Assembly (NCBI GenBank): GCA_026399315.1
Contig: JAPLRF010000036.1
Span: 122,571-186,570, forward strand
Direction of reading: 5' to 3'
Source of the DNA: Gammaproteobacteria bacterium
Lineage (GTDB): Bacteria; Pseudomonadota; Gammaproteobacteria; Coxiellales; Coxiellaceae
Length of the DNA stretch: 64,000 nt
This document shows positions 8,374 through 17,898 of this stretch, in pieces (position 1 is the first letter of the stretch; the number at the start of each line of letters is the position of its first letter). A model generated the notes under the pieces. That model made no database searches, was not told the DNA's origin, and saw only the letters and a program-made list of their open reading frames with translations. Both the position numbers and the translations under genes were made by a program.

Positions 8374-8697
8374 ATGACATTCGTCGTCACCGATAAATGC
8401 ATTAAATGCAAATACACTGATTGCGTGGAAGTCTGCCCTGTCGACTGTTTTCGTGAGGGACCCAACATGCTGGTGATTGACCCTGACGAATGCATCGATT
8501 GCAATTTATGCGTGCCAGAATGCCCTATTGATGCGATCTACGCTGAAGATGACCTTCCTGAAGATAAAAAAGAATTTCTGGAGCTAAACAAGACGCTAGG
8601 CAAAAGCTGGCCCATGATCACCAAAATGAAGGCGGCACCTGAAGATGCTGACGAATGGAAGGATGTGCCCGATAAATTAAAATATCTAGGGAAATAA
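8374..8697 (+). CDS. fdxA: Seven-iron ferredoxin FdxA
   Basis: A 107-residue ferredoxin with one [3Fe-4S] and one [4Fe-4S] cluster, like Azotobacter FdI. The expected ligands are present: C9, C17 and C50 for the 3Fe cluster and C21, C40, C43 and C46 for the 4Fe cluster, in the patterns [17 protein letters not shown] and [13 protein letters not shown]12 is the extra non-ligand cysteine typical of the family. The C-terminal tail after residue 60 (LPEDKKEF...SWPMITKMK) is also characteristic. It acts as a low-potential cytosolic electron carrier. The start has an AAAGGA ribosome site and a clear promoter upstream. Confidence 0.95.
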   Translation: MTFVVTDKCIKCKYTDCVEVCPVDCFREGPNMLVIDPDECIDCNLCVPECPIDAIYAEDDLPEDKKEFLELNKTLGKSWPMITKMKAAPEDADEWKDVPDKLKYLGK

Positions 8698-8863
8698 CGG
8701 CCGTAAAATCAAAACTATACATCATGTCGCTTATGTAACACATTGATATCAAGACTGTTTCACCTGAAACAAACAATTAACTTGCAAAGTTCACCTTATC
8801 TGTGTACATTACTTGCACATTACGGACTATTTTTGGAGACAGGAGTTTTCTTTTTAATAATAC

Positions 8864-8901
8864 AATGTTAAATGCGAAGTTTAATGCGTTACATTAACAT
8901 T
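8864..8901. promoter_or_regulatory. Operator-like nested inverted repeats before the Phd antitoxin
   Basis: AATGTTAA at 8864-8871 and TTAACATT at 8894-8901 form an exact 8-bp inverted repeat. A second inverted repeat, TTAATG at 8881-8886 with CATTAA at 8892-8897, lies inside it. The block ends 17 bp before the antitoxin ATG. Phd/YefM proteins autorepress by binding such palindromes. Confidence 0.5.
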
Positions 8902-8918
8902 GAGTTGAGAGGTGTATT

Positions 8919-9092
8919 ATGTTGAAGATGTCTACTGTCGAAGCACGCGAAAATTTTTCTGAAATGATTAATCAAGCAGCATACGGCAATCAAAGTGTTG
9001 TTTTAACGCGTCGCGGCAAACCATTGGTTGCTGTTGTTTCATTGCAAAGTTTTGAAGAGTTGCAAGCTGCTGTTGAAAAAGAAACAGTGTAA
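8919..9092 (+). CDS. Phd/YefM-family antitoxin without an adjacent toxin
   Basis: A 57-residue protein (MLKMSTVEARENFSEMINQA...) with the Phd/YefM layout: a short beta strand, the VEARENFSEMI helix, VVLTRRGKPLVAVVSLQSF strand-turn-strand, then a short acidic C-terminal helix. The RRGKP[LV]A segment is the family signature. Such proteins are DNA-binding dimers that neutralise Doc or YoeB toxins through a C-terminal tail. Here that tail is very short and no toxin ORF follows; the next gene is convergent, starts on the other strand and is a membrane protein. It has a GAGAGGTG ribosome site and an operator-like palindrome upstream. It may be a solitary regulator or the remains of a toxin-antitoxin pair. 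Confidence 0.8.
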   Translation: MLKMSTVEARENFSEMINQAAYGNQSVVLTRRGKPLVAVVSLQSFEELQAAVEKETV

Positions 9093-9112
9093 CAAATATG
9101 CGTACTGATATC

Positions 9113-9865
9113 TTACTGCTGCTTTGAATCGTTTATCAAAAGCAGCAGTAAATTAATGTAAAATGGCACGCCAACACACAAGACAATAAAATCAAAAATA
9201 AAATCTAAGTGGTACATTGACAGGAAGTATTCATGTATCGTCCCTGGCGTTAACAATATCAACACAATCAACAAAATAGAAAACAACATTAAAACGCCTA
9301 CTTTGTTTTTTTCAGTGAGCAGCGCACTATCATAAAATGAAATTTTTATCGATTTTTTATCAATTACATTAATAGGGTATGCAAAATAGAATAAGGCGAC
9401 ATAGGTCATAAATACGATAAAAAGAATAATTAATCCCCCCCCGTCTGACACCGATAATGATCCATGAAAATAGAGTTGATTGAGCGCTCGAACAATTAAT
9501 TTTGCGGCAACGAGAATAAAGACAATGCCTGCAATATATAAAAAATAGGTCAAGAGTATTTGAAAAATACGGTGATTCACCTCTTTAAAAAGTTCAAGCG
9601 TGGGTTTGGGTTGGTCGATAAAAGAATGATGCGCTGCTAATAACGCAACAGAGAAAAAATAAGCAATTGCCAGAGAACCCACAAAGAAACACAGTAGCTG
9701 CATATAGACTTCAGGGAAAACCGCAATAAAAAATACAGCCAGATATTTCACAAGCATCATGAGCGCAATACAGGGGATCGTTTTTTTTAATGTTAAATAA
9801 TGTAGGCGCATGGACAATTTTAACGTGCTTTTAAGAGATATTTCAGCGCTTGGATATCTGTTCAT
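9113..9865 (-). CDS. Polytopic membrane protein of unknown function
   Basis: I chose the ATG at 9865 (MNRYPSAEIS) because AGGGGG lies just upstream; a longer frame starting at 9913 has no such site. The 250-residue product has about six hydrophobic segments, after a cytosolic N-terminus with basic residues. A loop with FIDQPKPTLELFKEVNHR is the only polar stretch of note. No family was recognised, although the size and layout recall small uncharacterised membrane proteins of Legionella and Coxiella. It lies downstream of fadB/fadJ on the same strand, separated by a hairpin repeat, and could be co-transcribed with it. Confidence 0.75.
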   Translation of the reverse strand: MNRYPSAEISLKSTLKLSMRLHYLTLKKTIPCIALMMLVKYLAVFFIAVFPEVYMQLLCFFVGSLAIAYFFSVALLAAHHSFIDQPKPTLELFKEVNHRIFQILLTYFLYIAGIVFILVAAKLIVRALNQLYFHGSLSVSDGGGLIILFIVFMTYVALFYFAYPINVIDKKSIKISFYDSALLTEKNKVGVLMLFSILLIVLILLTPGTIHEYFLSMYHLDFIFDFIVLCVGVPFYINLLLLLINDSKQQ

Positions 9866-9919
9866 GAATGCCCCCTGTAAATGGTACAAGCTTTTCACAA
9901 CAACAAAATACATTGCTTG

Positions 9920-9950
9920 TTTGCGCTGGGACTAACGTTCCCAGCTTCTG
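9920..9950. repeat. Hairpin repeat, TAAC-loop type
   Basis: GCTGGGAC, loop TAAC, G-(T)-TCCCAGC with a one-base bulge on the 3' arm, then CTTCTGTA. It sits between the fadB/J stop and the next gene. The bulge position matches the TACC-loop copies at 3734 and 4117 although the stem sequence is different. Confidence 0.8.
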
Positions 9951-9979
9951 TACTATTGTAAACGTCCTCATCTGCTGTG

Positions 9980-12013
9980 TTATTGGATATTTTCCCAGCC
10001 TGCGTTCGGTTTAAAACGGTCACCATATTGTTTTGCAAACCCATCCAAACGCGCAACGACTGTTTTAACGCCACGTGATTTTGCATATTGAATTGGCCCA
10101 CCCAAAAATGGTGCAAAACCGGTGCCAAAAATCATGCCAGCATCCAGTAAATCAGCATCAGAAACCACTTTTTCTGCTAAGCAAGCAACAGCTTCGTTTA
10201 ACATGCGCAGAATCATTCTATCAGCAATATCAGAAGGAACTGAATCCCTTTTTACTTTCTTCGTTTTAAGCACTTTACCGTTAATGTATTTATAAAAACC
10301 GCGACCTGATTTAATGCCTAAGCGTCCTTCTGCAACCATTGCCTTTAAACGCTCAGGCACCTTTCCACCAAAATAATGCGATAAATTTTCAGCGACCGAC
10401 AAACAAACATCCAACCCTACTTTATCAGCCAAGGCAATTGGCCCCATTGGCATGCCAAATTGTATCGCAGCCGCGTCAATTGCTTGTGCAGGAATGCCTT
10501 CTTCAAATAAAGTCATTGCTTCCATTAAATATGGCATCAAAACACGGTTAACTAAAAAGCCGGGCTTGCTTGCGACAGGCAATGGTAATCGAGAAATACC
10601 CCCTACAAAAGCAGCGGCACGGTAAACGGTTTCGTCGGTCGTTTGTTCGCCATACACAACTTCAACCAAAGGCATTTTGTCGACGGGATTAAAAAAGTGA
10701 ATACCAACCAAACGCGCAGGGTTTTTTAAAGCCGTTGCGATTTCTTCCAAAGGAATGCTGGATGTGTTGCTTGCGAGTAGGGCCGTTGGTTTCGCTTTCA
10801 ATTCTACCATGCGAAATATTTCTTGTTTCACGGCTAAATTTTCAAATACCGCTTCAATAATAATATCTGCGCGTGAAATACCTAAACCAATTTCATCCGC
10901 TTGCAATCGATCCATGGCTGCTTGAATTAAACGGGGAATGCGCAATCTTTTTTGAAATAATTGATAGGCACGTTTAATGGCGGGCGCAATTTTTTCAGGA
11001 GATTGATCTTGCAATGTTACATGCATTCCTTGAAGTGCACACCATGCAGCAATGTCACCACCCATTGTACCAGCACCAATAACATGCACGCAGGCTGACT
11101 TGCTGAATTTAGCTTGTTTTGCAATGCCCTTCATTTTTTCTTGCAGGAAAAAAATACGCACTAAATTACGCGCCGTATCCGTAATCATTAATTCAGCAAT
11201 AGAATTGGCTTCATTCACCATTGCTTCACCTTGTGCGCCATCTTGAATCCAATGCTGAACAACCGCATAAGGTGCTGGATAATGTTTTTTATTCACTCTT
11301 TGATCTTTTAATCCTTTATAAAATAACTTCCCAACCAAAGGACGAATAAAAGAAATTGACAATAATTTTGATAATGCGCTCGGCGCATGCATTTTAGGTT
11401 GACGAATAATAAAGTCGACTGCGGCGCGTTTCAACATGCGCTCAGGAACGGCCATGTCAACGATACCCAATTTTGCACATTTACGCGCATCATATGCCGC
11501 ACCTGGCAAAATCATTTTCATGGCTTCCATGACACCAATTAAATTCGGTAAGCGAACCGTACCGCCCCACCCTGGATGAATGCCCAACTTAATTTCAGGT
11601 AATCCAATTTTAGTGTCAGCAGTATCCGCCGCAATACGATAACGACAAGCCAGCGCCAACTCCAAACCTCCGCCCAAACAAAAACCTTTAATCATAGCAA
11701 GGGTCGGCATGGGCAGCGCTGCTAATTTATCAAGTACTATTTGTGCCTGACGAATTAAATCAAAGGCTTCTTTTTTTGTTTTTAAATGGGTGAATTGTGA
11801 AATATCTGCGCCAGCAATAAATCCTTTTGATTTTCCGGAGACAACAATAACACCCGCCGGATTTTGTCGAAGAATGTCATCAAGAACAGTATTTAATTCA
11901 TCAAAGACTTCGCGGCTCAATGAATTCACAGAAGCATCAGCACGATCGATACTTAACCATAAAATATTACTGGAATCAGTTTGGAGCTTGAAGTTGTTGT
12001 AAGATTTTTCCAT
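9980..12013 (-). CDS. Fatty-acid oxidation multifunctional protein (enoyl-CoA hydratase / 3-hydroxyacyl-CoA dehydrogenase)
   Basis: A 677-residue alpha subunit of the beta-oxidation complex. The N-terminal crotonase domain has the oxyanion-hole GADIS loop (about 68-72) and both catalytic glutamates, E118 in GGGLELAL and E140 in LPEIKLG. The second half is a 3-hydroxyacyl-CoA dehydrogenase with the NAD loop VIGAGTMGGD (311-320), the catalytic H439 in GIHFFNP, and SKPGFLVNR. The size is nearer FadJ (714 aa) than FadB (729 aa). The thiolase partner lies 73 bp upstream in the same direction, the reverse of the E. coli fadBA order and the same as fadIJ. Both genes probably form one operon. Confidence 0.92.
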   Translation of the reverse strand: MEKSYNNFKLQTDSSNILWLSIDRADASVNSLSREVFDELNTVLDDILRQNPAGVIVVSGKSKGFIAGADISQFTHLKTKKEAFDLIRQAQIVLDKLAALPMPTLAMIKGFCLGGGLELALACRYRIAADTADTKIGLPEIKLGIHPGWGGTVRLPNLIGVMEAMKMILPGAAYDARKCAKLGIVDMAVPERMLKRAAVDFIIRQPKMHAPSALSKLLSISFIRPLVGKLFYKGLKDQRVNKKHYPAPYAVVQHWIQDGAQGEAMVNEANSIAELMITDTARNLVRIFFLQEKMKGIAKQAKFSKSACVHVIGAGTMGGDIAAWCALQGMHVTLQDQSPEKIAPAIKRAYQLFQKRLRIPRLIQAAMDRLQADEIGLGISRADIIIEAVFENLAVKQEIFRMVELKAKPTALLASNTSSIPLEEIATALKNPARLVGIHFFNPVDKMPLVEVVYGEQTTDETVYRAAAFVGGISRLPLPVASKPGFLVNRVLMPYLMEAMTLFEEGIPAQAIDAAAIQFGMPMGPIALADKVGLDVCLSVAENLSHYFGGKVPERLKAMVAEGRLGIKSGRGFYKYINGKVLKTKKVKRDSVPSDIADRMILRMLNEAVACLAEKVVSDADLLDAGMIFGTGFAPFLGGPIQYAKSRGVKTVVARLDGFAKQYGDRFKPNAGWENIQ

Positions 12014-12086
12014 GGTAAATACCCCTGTTAATTAATTATATCGCGAGATTAATAATCATTCTTTGTCGCTCCCCACTCGCTGACCG

Positions 12087-13382
12087 CTATATATTTTCTA
12101 TCAGCATCGCGCCGCCCTGCCCGCCACCGATACATAAAGTGGCAATACCGCGTTTTGCATTTTCACGTTTTAATATGTGCGCCAAATGTAACACGATGCG
12201 CGCACCACTCGCGCCAACAGGATGGCCTAAGGCAATTGCACCGCCATCCACATTTAATCGTGCGGGATCGATCGTTCCCAATGCGTCTGATAAACCCAAT
12301 TCATCTCGACAAAACTGATCTGACTCAAATGCTTTTGTGCATGCCAATACTTGCGCTGCAAAAGCTTCATTTATTTCCCAATAATCAATATCAGATAAAG
12401 CCAAATTATTTTGTTTTAATAACGCCGCTGCAGAATACGCAGGTCCTAACCCCATTACGTCAGGTGATAAAGCTGCCCATTGCGTGTCAATGATTTTTGC
12501 CAACACAGGTAATTTGTGTTTTTCAATCGCTTCTTCACTGGCCAATATTAATAATGCAGCGCCATCTGTTACCTGAGAACTATTTCCCGCGGTGACCATG
12601 CCGTAAGGACGATCAAAGACAGGTTTTAATTTAGCGAGTTTTTCTGCTGTTGAGTCCGCTCTGACACCTTCGTCAACGTTATAAAATTTACCGCGCGCAT
12701 CATACAGCGTTGTAATTTCACCTAGGTGTTTATTTTTAATGGCAGTGGATGCCCTTAATTGGCTGTCTGCAGCGAACGCATCCATCTCAGTGCGTGTGAT
12801 GCCAAATTGATAAGCTAGTAATTCAGCTGTTTGACCCATATTCATGCCACACAATGGGTCGGATAAACCATGCATCAACGCAATAATTGGGGCTAAAAAA
12901 GACAATCGAAATTGTAAAAATGTTTTCGCTTTTGCACCAAATGATTTTGCGGCATTTAAACGACCCAACCAATTAACCATATCTGGCTTAAACAACAATG
13001 GTGCGCGACTCATCACTTCTGTGCCACCTGCTAAAACTAAATTAGCCCTGCCTGTTGCAATATCTTTAACAGCACAATCGAGTGACTGTAAACCAGATGC
13101 GCAATTTCGTTGCACCGTCCACGCCGGAACTTTATTACCGCAACCCAAACGCAATGCAATAAGACGTGCAATATTCGCTTCGTCTTCACTGGGCATCATA
13201 CAACCCATAATCACTTCATCAATATCGGAAGGTAAAAAAGTTTGACGTGATAATAATACACGACCTGTATTAACGGCCAAATCACTGGCTGAAAAAGGCC
13301 CGCGTTCTGTTTTTGCTTTTAATAAGGGGGTTCTTGAACCGTCTACGATATAAACGGGACGGCTAGTGGGGAGTGGCGTCAT
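12087..13382 (-). CDS. fadI: 3-ketoacyl-CoA thiolase of the FadI type
   Basis: The ATG at 13382 (MTPLPTSRPVYIVDG) has AAGGA seven bases upstream and is preferred to an ATG nine codons earlier, giving 431 residues, against 436 for E. coli FadI. It cleaves 3-ketoacyl-CoA to acetyl-CoA and a shortened acyl-CoA. The thiolase landmarks are present: nucleophile C94 in QRNCASGLQS, NEAF at about 338-341, H387 in ALGHPVGASGAR, and C417 in CIGGGQGG. It sits directly before the multifunctional gene, so together they make a complete beta-oxidation cycle except for the acyl-CoA dehydrogenase. Confidence 0.9.
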   Translation of the reverse strand: MTPLPTSRPVYIVDGSRTPLLKAKTERGPFSASDLAVNTGRVLLSRQTFLPSDIDEVIMGCMMPSEDEANIARLIALRLGCGNKVPAWTVQRNCASGLQSLDCAVKDIATGRANLVLAGGTEVMSRAPLLFKPDMVNWLGRLNAAKSFGAKAKTFLQFRLSFLAPIIALMHGLSDPLCGMNMGQTAELLAYQFGITRTEMDAFAADSQLRASTAIKNKHLGEITTLYDARGKFYNVDEGVRADSTAEKLAKLKPVFDRPYGMVTAGNSSQVTDGAALLILASEEAIEKHKLPVLAKIIDTQWAALSPDVMGLGPAYSAAALLKQNNLALSDIDYWEINEAFAAQVLACTKAFESDQFCRDELGLSDALGTIDPARLNVDGGAIALGHPVGASGARIVLHLAHILKRENAKRGIATLCIGGGQGGAMLIENI

Positions 13383-13451
13383 GCTGAATTCCTTGTCCAT
13401 GAAAAACATGCATAATCTTTTCAGATTTAAAGAAATAATGCAATGAAATAA

Positions 13452-14618
13452 CTACATCACTTCTAATGACCTGTCTGTCACATTATTATAATCAACAACC
13501 GGATCGCGTTCTTTAAACTCAAACATCAGTTCAAGCGTGCAAACCAGCGCAGCAATTGCTGAACCAACCAGTTCAGTATAAATCCCACACCGAGGATGCT
13601 GACCAACCAAGGTAATCAAAAATCCAAGAGTATAACCCAACAATAAAGCTTGGCGCTTTAAATCATAATTAAGCGTGTCTTTGGAGAATTTTTTGATTGC
13701 CGCTATAAAACTATTTGAAGCGCGGGTGTTTTCAGCTGTTGCGGTTATGCGCTCCAGAAAAGATTTTTTGTGTGTGACATCCCACCCTTTAACAAAAAAG
13801 GCAGTGGGATATAAAATGCAGGAAATAGCGGTGGATTTATCCATGTTGGCAGCACAGTAAGCCCGCATAATTGCCCAAAATAATAATAACACGGATTGCA
13901 AACCATCCCTTTTGATGAATTCAATGCCCTTTTCATTGACAGATAATGTAGCTTCATCTGCTGTTTCATTTGACTTATAAATAAATAAAATCGACGGGTA
14001 TAGTTTTTCTAGTAATTGTGCCGACGCTAAAATACAAGCCAAGCACATTAAAAAAGCATTGGCTGTGTTTAAGGTTTTATAGTGTTCATCCTCCGGATCT
14101 TTTACAACCGCCAACAGTATATAAGTTGCAAGGCGAAGAAAGCGCACGGTAAAACGGCGTACATGCGCAATGGGTTTAATAATCGCATTGAGGGAATTTT
14201 TTCTTTTGGGTTTTGAAATTAATGAAACACGCTCTGAGGTTGTTTCATTAATACATGGTTTTACTGAAAATTGTTCTCGTAATTCACGTAGCTTTGTGCC
14301 AGAAAGGATATTATTGCTTGGCGTTTTTTCGAGAAGTGTAATCAATCCTAGTATTCCGAATTTAAAATTCTCACGCTCAGCATCAGGAATATCATCAAAA
14401 TTACGCATCAATGCAATGAGTATCCAGCTGACTTTTTGTCTATTTGAAAATACGTTCTGAGCATCACTGGAAGCCAATCCTAACTTTATCAATAAACGAT
14501 AATTAATGGCTAACGGTTCAAGAGGTGCTTCAACCATAACCCACTGGTCATCAAAACTGTTTGACACTAATTCATCTGCTTCAGATTTTCTCCAATCAAT
14601 CAGCTGCAGCACATTCAT
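13452..14618 (-). CDS. Unrecognised membrane-associated protein, about 388 aa
   Basis: The frame opens upstream, but I favour the ATG pair at 14621/14618 because AAGGAA directly precedes them; the extra 24 codons begin with a weakly placed GTG. No family was recognised. The N-terminal 160 residues are soluble and charged. From about 165 onward several hydrophobic stretches appear (around YILLAVV, FLMCLACILASAQ, SVLLLFWAIMRAY, LLLGYTLGFLITLVG, and GSAIAALVCTLEL), so the C-terminal half probably lies in a membrane. The last residues are polar. A second unknown membrane protein (14851-15570) is encoded just upstream on the same strand. Confidence 0.6.
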   Translation of the reverse strand: MNVLQLIDWRKSEADELVSNSFDDQWVMVEAPLEPLAINYRLLIKLGLASSDAQNVFSNRQKVSWILIALMRNFDDIPDAERENFKFGILGLITLLEKTPSNNILSGTKLRELREQFSVKPCINETTSERVSLISKPKRKNSLNAIIKPIAHVRRFTVRFLRLATYILLAVVKDPEDEHYKTLNTANAFLMCLACILASAQLLEKLYPSILFIYKSNETADEATLSVNEKGIEFIKRDGLQSVLLLFWAIMRAYCAANMDKSTAISCILYPTAFFVKGWDVTHKKSFLERITATAENTRASNSFIAAIKKFSKDTLNYDLKRQALLLGYTLGFLITLVGQHPRCGIYTELVGSAIAALVCTLELMFEFKERDPVVDYNNVTDRSLEVM

Positions 14619-14850
14619 CATTCCTTGTTGTTTTGTTTCCGTTCGCTCAATACTCGAATAAGGGTGATGTTCGGAAGGAGGCCGTGAACCCACCTGTCAT
14701 TCTCATGTTCGCTCACTACATCATTGCTTGAGGTAGTGGCATTGACCTCTAACGTGCTTTTGTTATTTTATTTAAAACTAGTATATCCGTTGCAAAGGAT
14801 AAAATCAGTTAAAAATGATGGTGTTTTTTAAAAAAATTGACGGGGTCATT

Positions 14851-15570
14851 TTATACAAGTTTTATTTCGGTTTTTGTCATTAAATGAATTTCTAACGCGC
14901 CTTTCATAAACTTATCCATTTCATTTTCAGCTGCTATATTAGGCGAAATACGATAAAGCGTTGCGTCAAACTCTTTATCGAGATGAGGGATTCTTTTGTT
15001 TTGAGCAAACCATTTATGGAGTTCAGATTTTTCATACAGAATTTCAACTCCCAATGACAGCCATTCACCCTTTACGAGCTCTTCAATTTGACAAGGTTCG
15101 GTCATCAGGCCCAGTGTGATTGTGCATTTGGGTAAATGCATTATCGATACATCACTCTTGAGCTCGGAAAAAATATCATCATATTTTAAATAACTGATAT
15201 TGCTATTTCTGGTGGGAAAAAAAGAATAGTAGCAATGAGGAATAACCACCGAACTCAGCGCCATCATCAATACTAGAGTTATAAGAGGATGAAGAATCTG
15301 AACCCAAAGTTCGTCGAGAAGGATCGCCATAACTTGCTCCTCCATGAGAGGTTTTGGTTTCTGATTGAGTTCTGCAAGCTGGGGTTTTATAAGGCCGTCC
15401 ATATGATTACCTATTTTAATCAGAAAATAAACTGCCGCCACTATCCACTTTTCTAAACCCGAATAAGGAATTTTCGGCTTTGTGTTAGCCGCGCTGAAAG
15501 TTTTAACGAGCTTTTGCAGTGCAGGCAAACCACTTGCTTGTTCTATAATTTTTTTGGCTTCTGATCGCAT
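14851..15570 (-). CDS. Unrecognised protein with one membrane hairpin, 239 aa
   Basis: No family was recognised. The first 90 residues are helical and basic; a hydrophobic stretch at about 93-115 (ILHPLITLVLMMALSSVVI) is the only clear membrane anchor, and a mixed soluble domain follows. It lies 232 bp upstream of another unknown membrane protein on the same strand and downstream of nothing obvious, as the aminopeptidase gene reads in the same direction 150 bp further on. The two unknowns together form a small lineage-specific block between the fad genes and the aminopeptidase. The start at 15570 follows an AGGGGTGATAT stretch, a good ribosome site. Confidence 0.6.
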   Translation of the reverse strand: MRSEAKKIIEQASGLPALQKLVKTFSAANTKPKIPYSGLEKWIVAAVYFLIKIGNHMDGLIKPQLAELNQKPKPLMEEQVMAILLDELWVQILHPLITLVLMMALSSVVIPHCYYSFFPTRNSNISYLKYDDIFSELKSDVSIMHLPKCTITLGLMTEPCQIEELVKGEWLSLGVEILYEKSELHKWFAQNKRIPHLDKEFDATLYRISPNIAAENEMDKFMKGALEIHLMTKTEIKLV

Positions 15571-15720
15571 ATATCACCCCTAGAATTCATAACAAACAGA
15601 GAATTCTACGTTACAAGGTAATAAAAACACAGTTAAGGGAAAATTATATTCTCAAAATTCACCCGCATTTGGAGCGTTTTTCGTTTAAGTGATATAAGGG
15701 TCTGTCAAATTTTCATATAC

Positions 15721-17151
15721 TTACTGAGCAATCGTACTTTTTATATAATCAAACACCGCTCTCACAGCAAACACTTCACCGCCAACAGGGTGTCCTGGCT
15801 TTAATTTAAAATTCCATGCGCAAGTATCAAAATGCGCCCAATTTGTATTTTCGGTTACAAAAGACTGTAAAAACAGGGCTGCGGTAATTGACCCGCCATA
15901 AGGAGATCCTTCAACACAATTAATCATGTCTGCAATTTCGCTTTTTAATTTTTCACGATGACTTTGCACTAAAGGTAGCTGCCAAATTGGATCAGATACT
16001 TTCCGAGAAGATTTCATTAAGTCATCAGCAAGGCTTTGTGGTTGCGCATAAAATGCAGGGATATCTTCACCCAATGCAACGCGTGCTGCACCCGTTAAGG
16101 TTGCAAAATCAATAACAAGATCCGGAGTTTCACTGCACGCTTCTGTTAGCAAGTCACACAAAACCAATCGTCCTTCTGCATCAGTATTGGTGATTTCAAC
16201 CGTTTTGCCAGAACGTGTTTTCATAATATCGCCAGGACGATATGCGTTGGCTGAAACCGCATTATCGACCGCACCAATTAATAATCGCAATTGCACCGGT
16301 AAATTATGCGACATAATTAATTGCGCCAATGCTAACATCATCGCACTGCCGGCCATGTCTTTTTTCATGAGCAGCATGCCTGATGCATTTTTTAAATCAA
16401 GTCCGCCGCTGTCGAAACAAACGCCTTTGCCGACCAAGGTAATTTTCCGAATGGATTTTGCGCCGGCGCAAAGGCTTGGCTTGTGTGCTTTTATATTATT
16501 CCAACGCAAATCAATGACGCGCGGTTCACGATGACTGGCGCGCCCTACGGTGTGAATGGGAATATAATTTTCTTTTAATAAACTATCCCCTTTAATCACA
16601 CTCACTGTTGCAGAGAATGATTTTGCAGCTGTTTTTACTGCTTTTTCAATTGAATCTGGCCCCATGTCTTCTGCGGGCGTGTTAATTAAATCGCGGGCTA
16701 AATAAATAGCGTCCAGATAATCATTTAATTCTTTTTCATTGATTGCTGTTGATAAAACCAATTTCGCCAATCGCGGTTGTGCTATTTTATATTTTGAAAA
16801 CTGATAAAACCCTAAACCCCAGCCGAGTGCCGCCTGCTGAAAATGTGCTGTTGTTTTTAATGTCGCTGTATCTGCAATAATATAGTTTCCTTCTGGTAGC
16901 TTCGCAGGTAATGCTCCAAACGCCCAAAAATCATCGGCACTGGCTATCCCCAGCGCAACGCCGTGCAAACTGCCGTCACTATTGGGAATCAAACAAAAAG
17001 CCCCTGAATCAGCGAGAAATTGCGATGTTTTCATCCACTGCTGAATATGGCGGGGCTGCGCTGCAACCCATGTCGCTAATTCCGCTGCAATAATAGGATA
17101 AACAGGGATTGATTTTTGTTTTGCATTTTCAGATGTAAAAGCAAGGCGCAT
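15721..17151 (-). CDS. M17-family leucyl aminopeptidase
   Basis: A cytosolic two-metal aminopeptidase of 476 residues. The catalytic domain has K242 and D247 in VGKGVCFDSGG, D265 in MKKDMAGS, and the M17 signature NTDAEGRL at 322-329 with D324 and E326 as metal ligands and R328 as the catalytic arginine. The N-terminal domain is diverged from E. coli PepA; the length and SADDFWAFGALP-type N-terminus resemble the shorter PepB/alpha-proteobacterial form. AGGG lies before the ATG. The dedA stop is only 2 bp upstream, so the two form an operon. Confidence 0.9.
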   Translation of the reverse strand: MRLAFTSENAKQKSIPVYPIIAAELATWVAAQPRHIQQWMKTSQFLADSGAFCLIPNSDGSLHGVALGIASADDFWAFGALPAKLPEGNYIIADTATLKTTAHFQQAALGWGLGFYQFSKYKIAQPRLAKLVLSTAINEKELNDYLDAIYLARDLINTPAEDMGPDSIEKAVKTAAKSFSATVSVIKGDSLLKENYIPIHTVGRASHREPRVIDLRWNNIKAHKPSLCAGAKSIRKITLVGKGVCFDSGGLDLKNASGMLLMKKDMAGSAMMLALAQLIMSHNLPVQLRLLIGAVDNAVSANAYRPGDIMKTRSGKTVEITNTDAEGRLVLCDLLTEACSETPDLVIDFATLTGAARVALGEDIPAFYAQPQSLADDLMKSSRKVSDPIWQLPLVQSHREKLKSEIADMINCVEGSPYGGSITAALFLQSFVTENTNWAHFDTCAWNFKLKPGHPVGGEVFAVRAVFDYIKSTIAQ

Positions 17152-17153
17152 AG

Positions 17154-17762
17154 CTAAACCCTTTTTTTAGTGAATTGTTTGATAAGTGTTGGTGCAATCA
17201 AGACAGCAATAATAGCAAAAGTAATCAACCAAAAATACATACCTGAGTCTGGAATGACGGCACCCAAATAATATCCAAGCAGCGTCACTGAGCCAACCCA
17301 CAAAATAGCACCTATGAAATTAAATAGGGAATAAGTCCAAAATGACATCGTGGCAATGCCGGCAATCAGAGGGATAAACGAACGCGCAATTGGAACGAAT
17401 CGACCGACCAATAAGGTGGTTTTGCCATATTTTTGATAAAAAGCATGCGCGCGCGCGAGATAACTTTTTTTGTAATACCAGGTATCTTTTTTTCTTTCGA
17501 GACGATGCTCAAGAAAAACACCAATTAAATACCCAATAGAATATCCCACAAACGCAGCAATAATCATTAGCGGCAATAAGTAGTAAATATTGAGAATGCC
17601 GCGTGACGCCAAAAATCCTGCGGCAAATAATAAACTGTCGCCTGGTAAAAAAAAGCAAAAGAATAAACCCGTTTCAGCAAAAATGATTAGGGTGATACCA
17701 AAATACCCCAGGGCATTCACCCAAGTATTAATGTCCACGTTATTGAAAACAGAAAATTCCAT
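17154..17762 (-). CDS. DedA-family inner-membrane protein
   Basis: The ATG at 17762 has AAGGAAGTGACA just upstream and is chosen over one six codons earlier. The 202-residue product has the DedA/VTT fold marks: the re-entrant segment with FLPGDSLLFAAGFLA, and the GRFVPIARSFIPLIAG motif with its conserved arginines. DedA proteins are undecaprenyl-phosphate or phospholipid flippases that support envelope integrity and proton-motive force. It precedes the aminopeptidase gene by 2 bp and is divergent from miaB. Confidence 0.92.
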   Translation of the reverse strand: MEFSVFNNVDINTWVNALGYFGITLIIFAETGLFFCFFLPGDSLLFAAGFLASRGILNIYYLLPLMIIAAFVGYSIGYLIGVFLEHRLERKKDTWYYKKSYLARAHAFYQKYGKTTLLVGRFVPIARSFIPLIAGIATMSFWTYSLFNFIGAILWVGSVTLLGYYLGAVIPDSGMYFWLITFAIIAVLIAPTLIKQFTKKRV

Positions 17763-17898
17763 TGTCACTTCCTTTTGCATTATGCATTCTGAAAAGCGTT
17801 ACCTTATCGGCTTGGCAGAAAAAAATCCATATTTAATGGACAATAGCGCACAATCATTCTAAAATTCGATCAAAATTGATAATGCTCAGTGATTTCAT

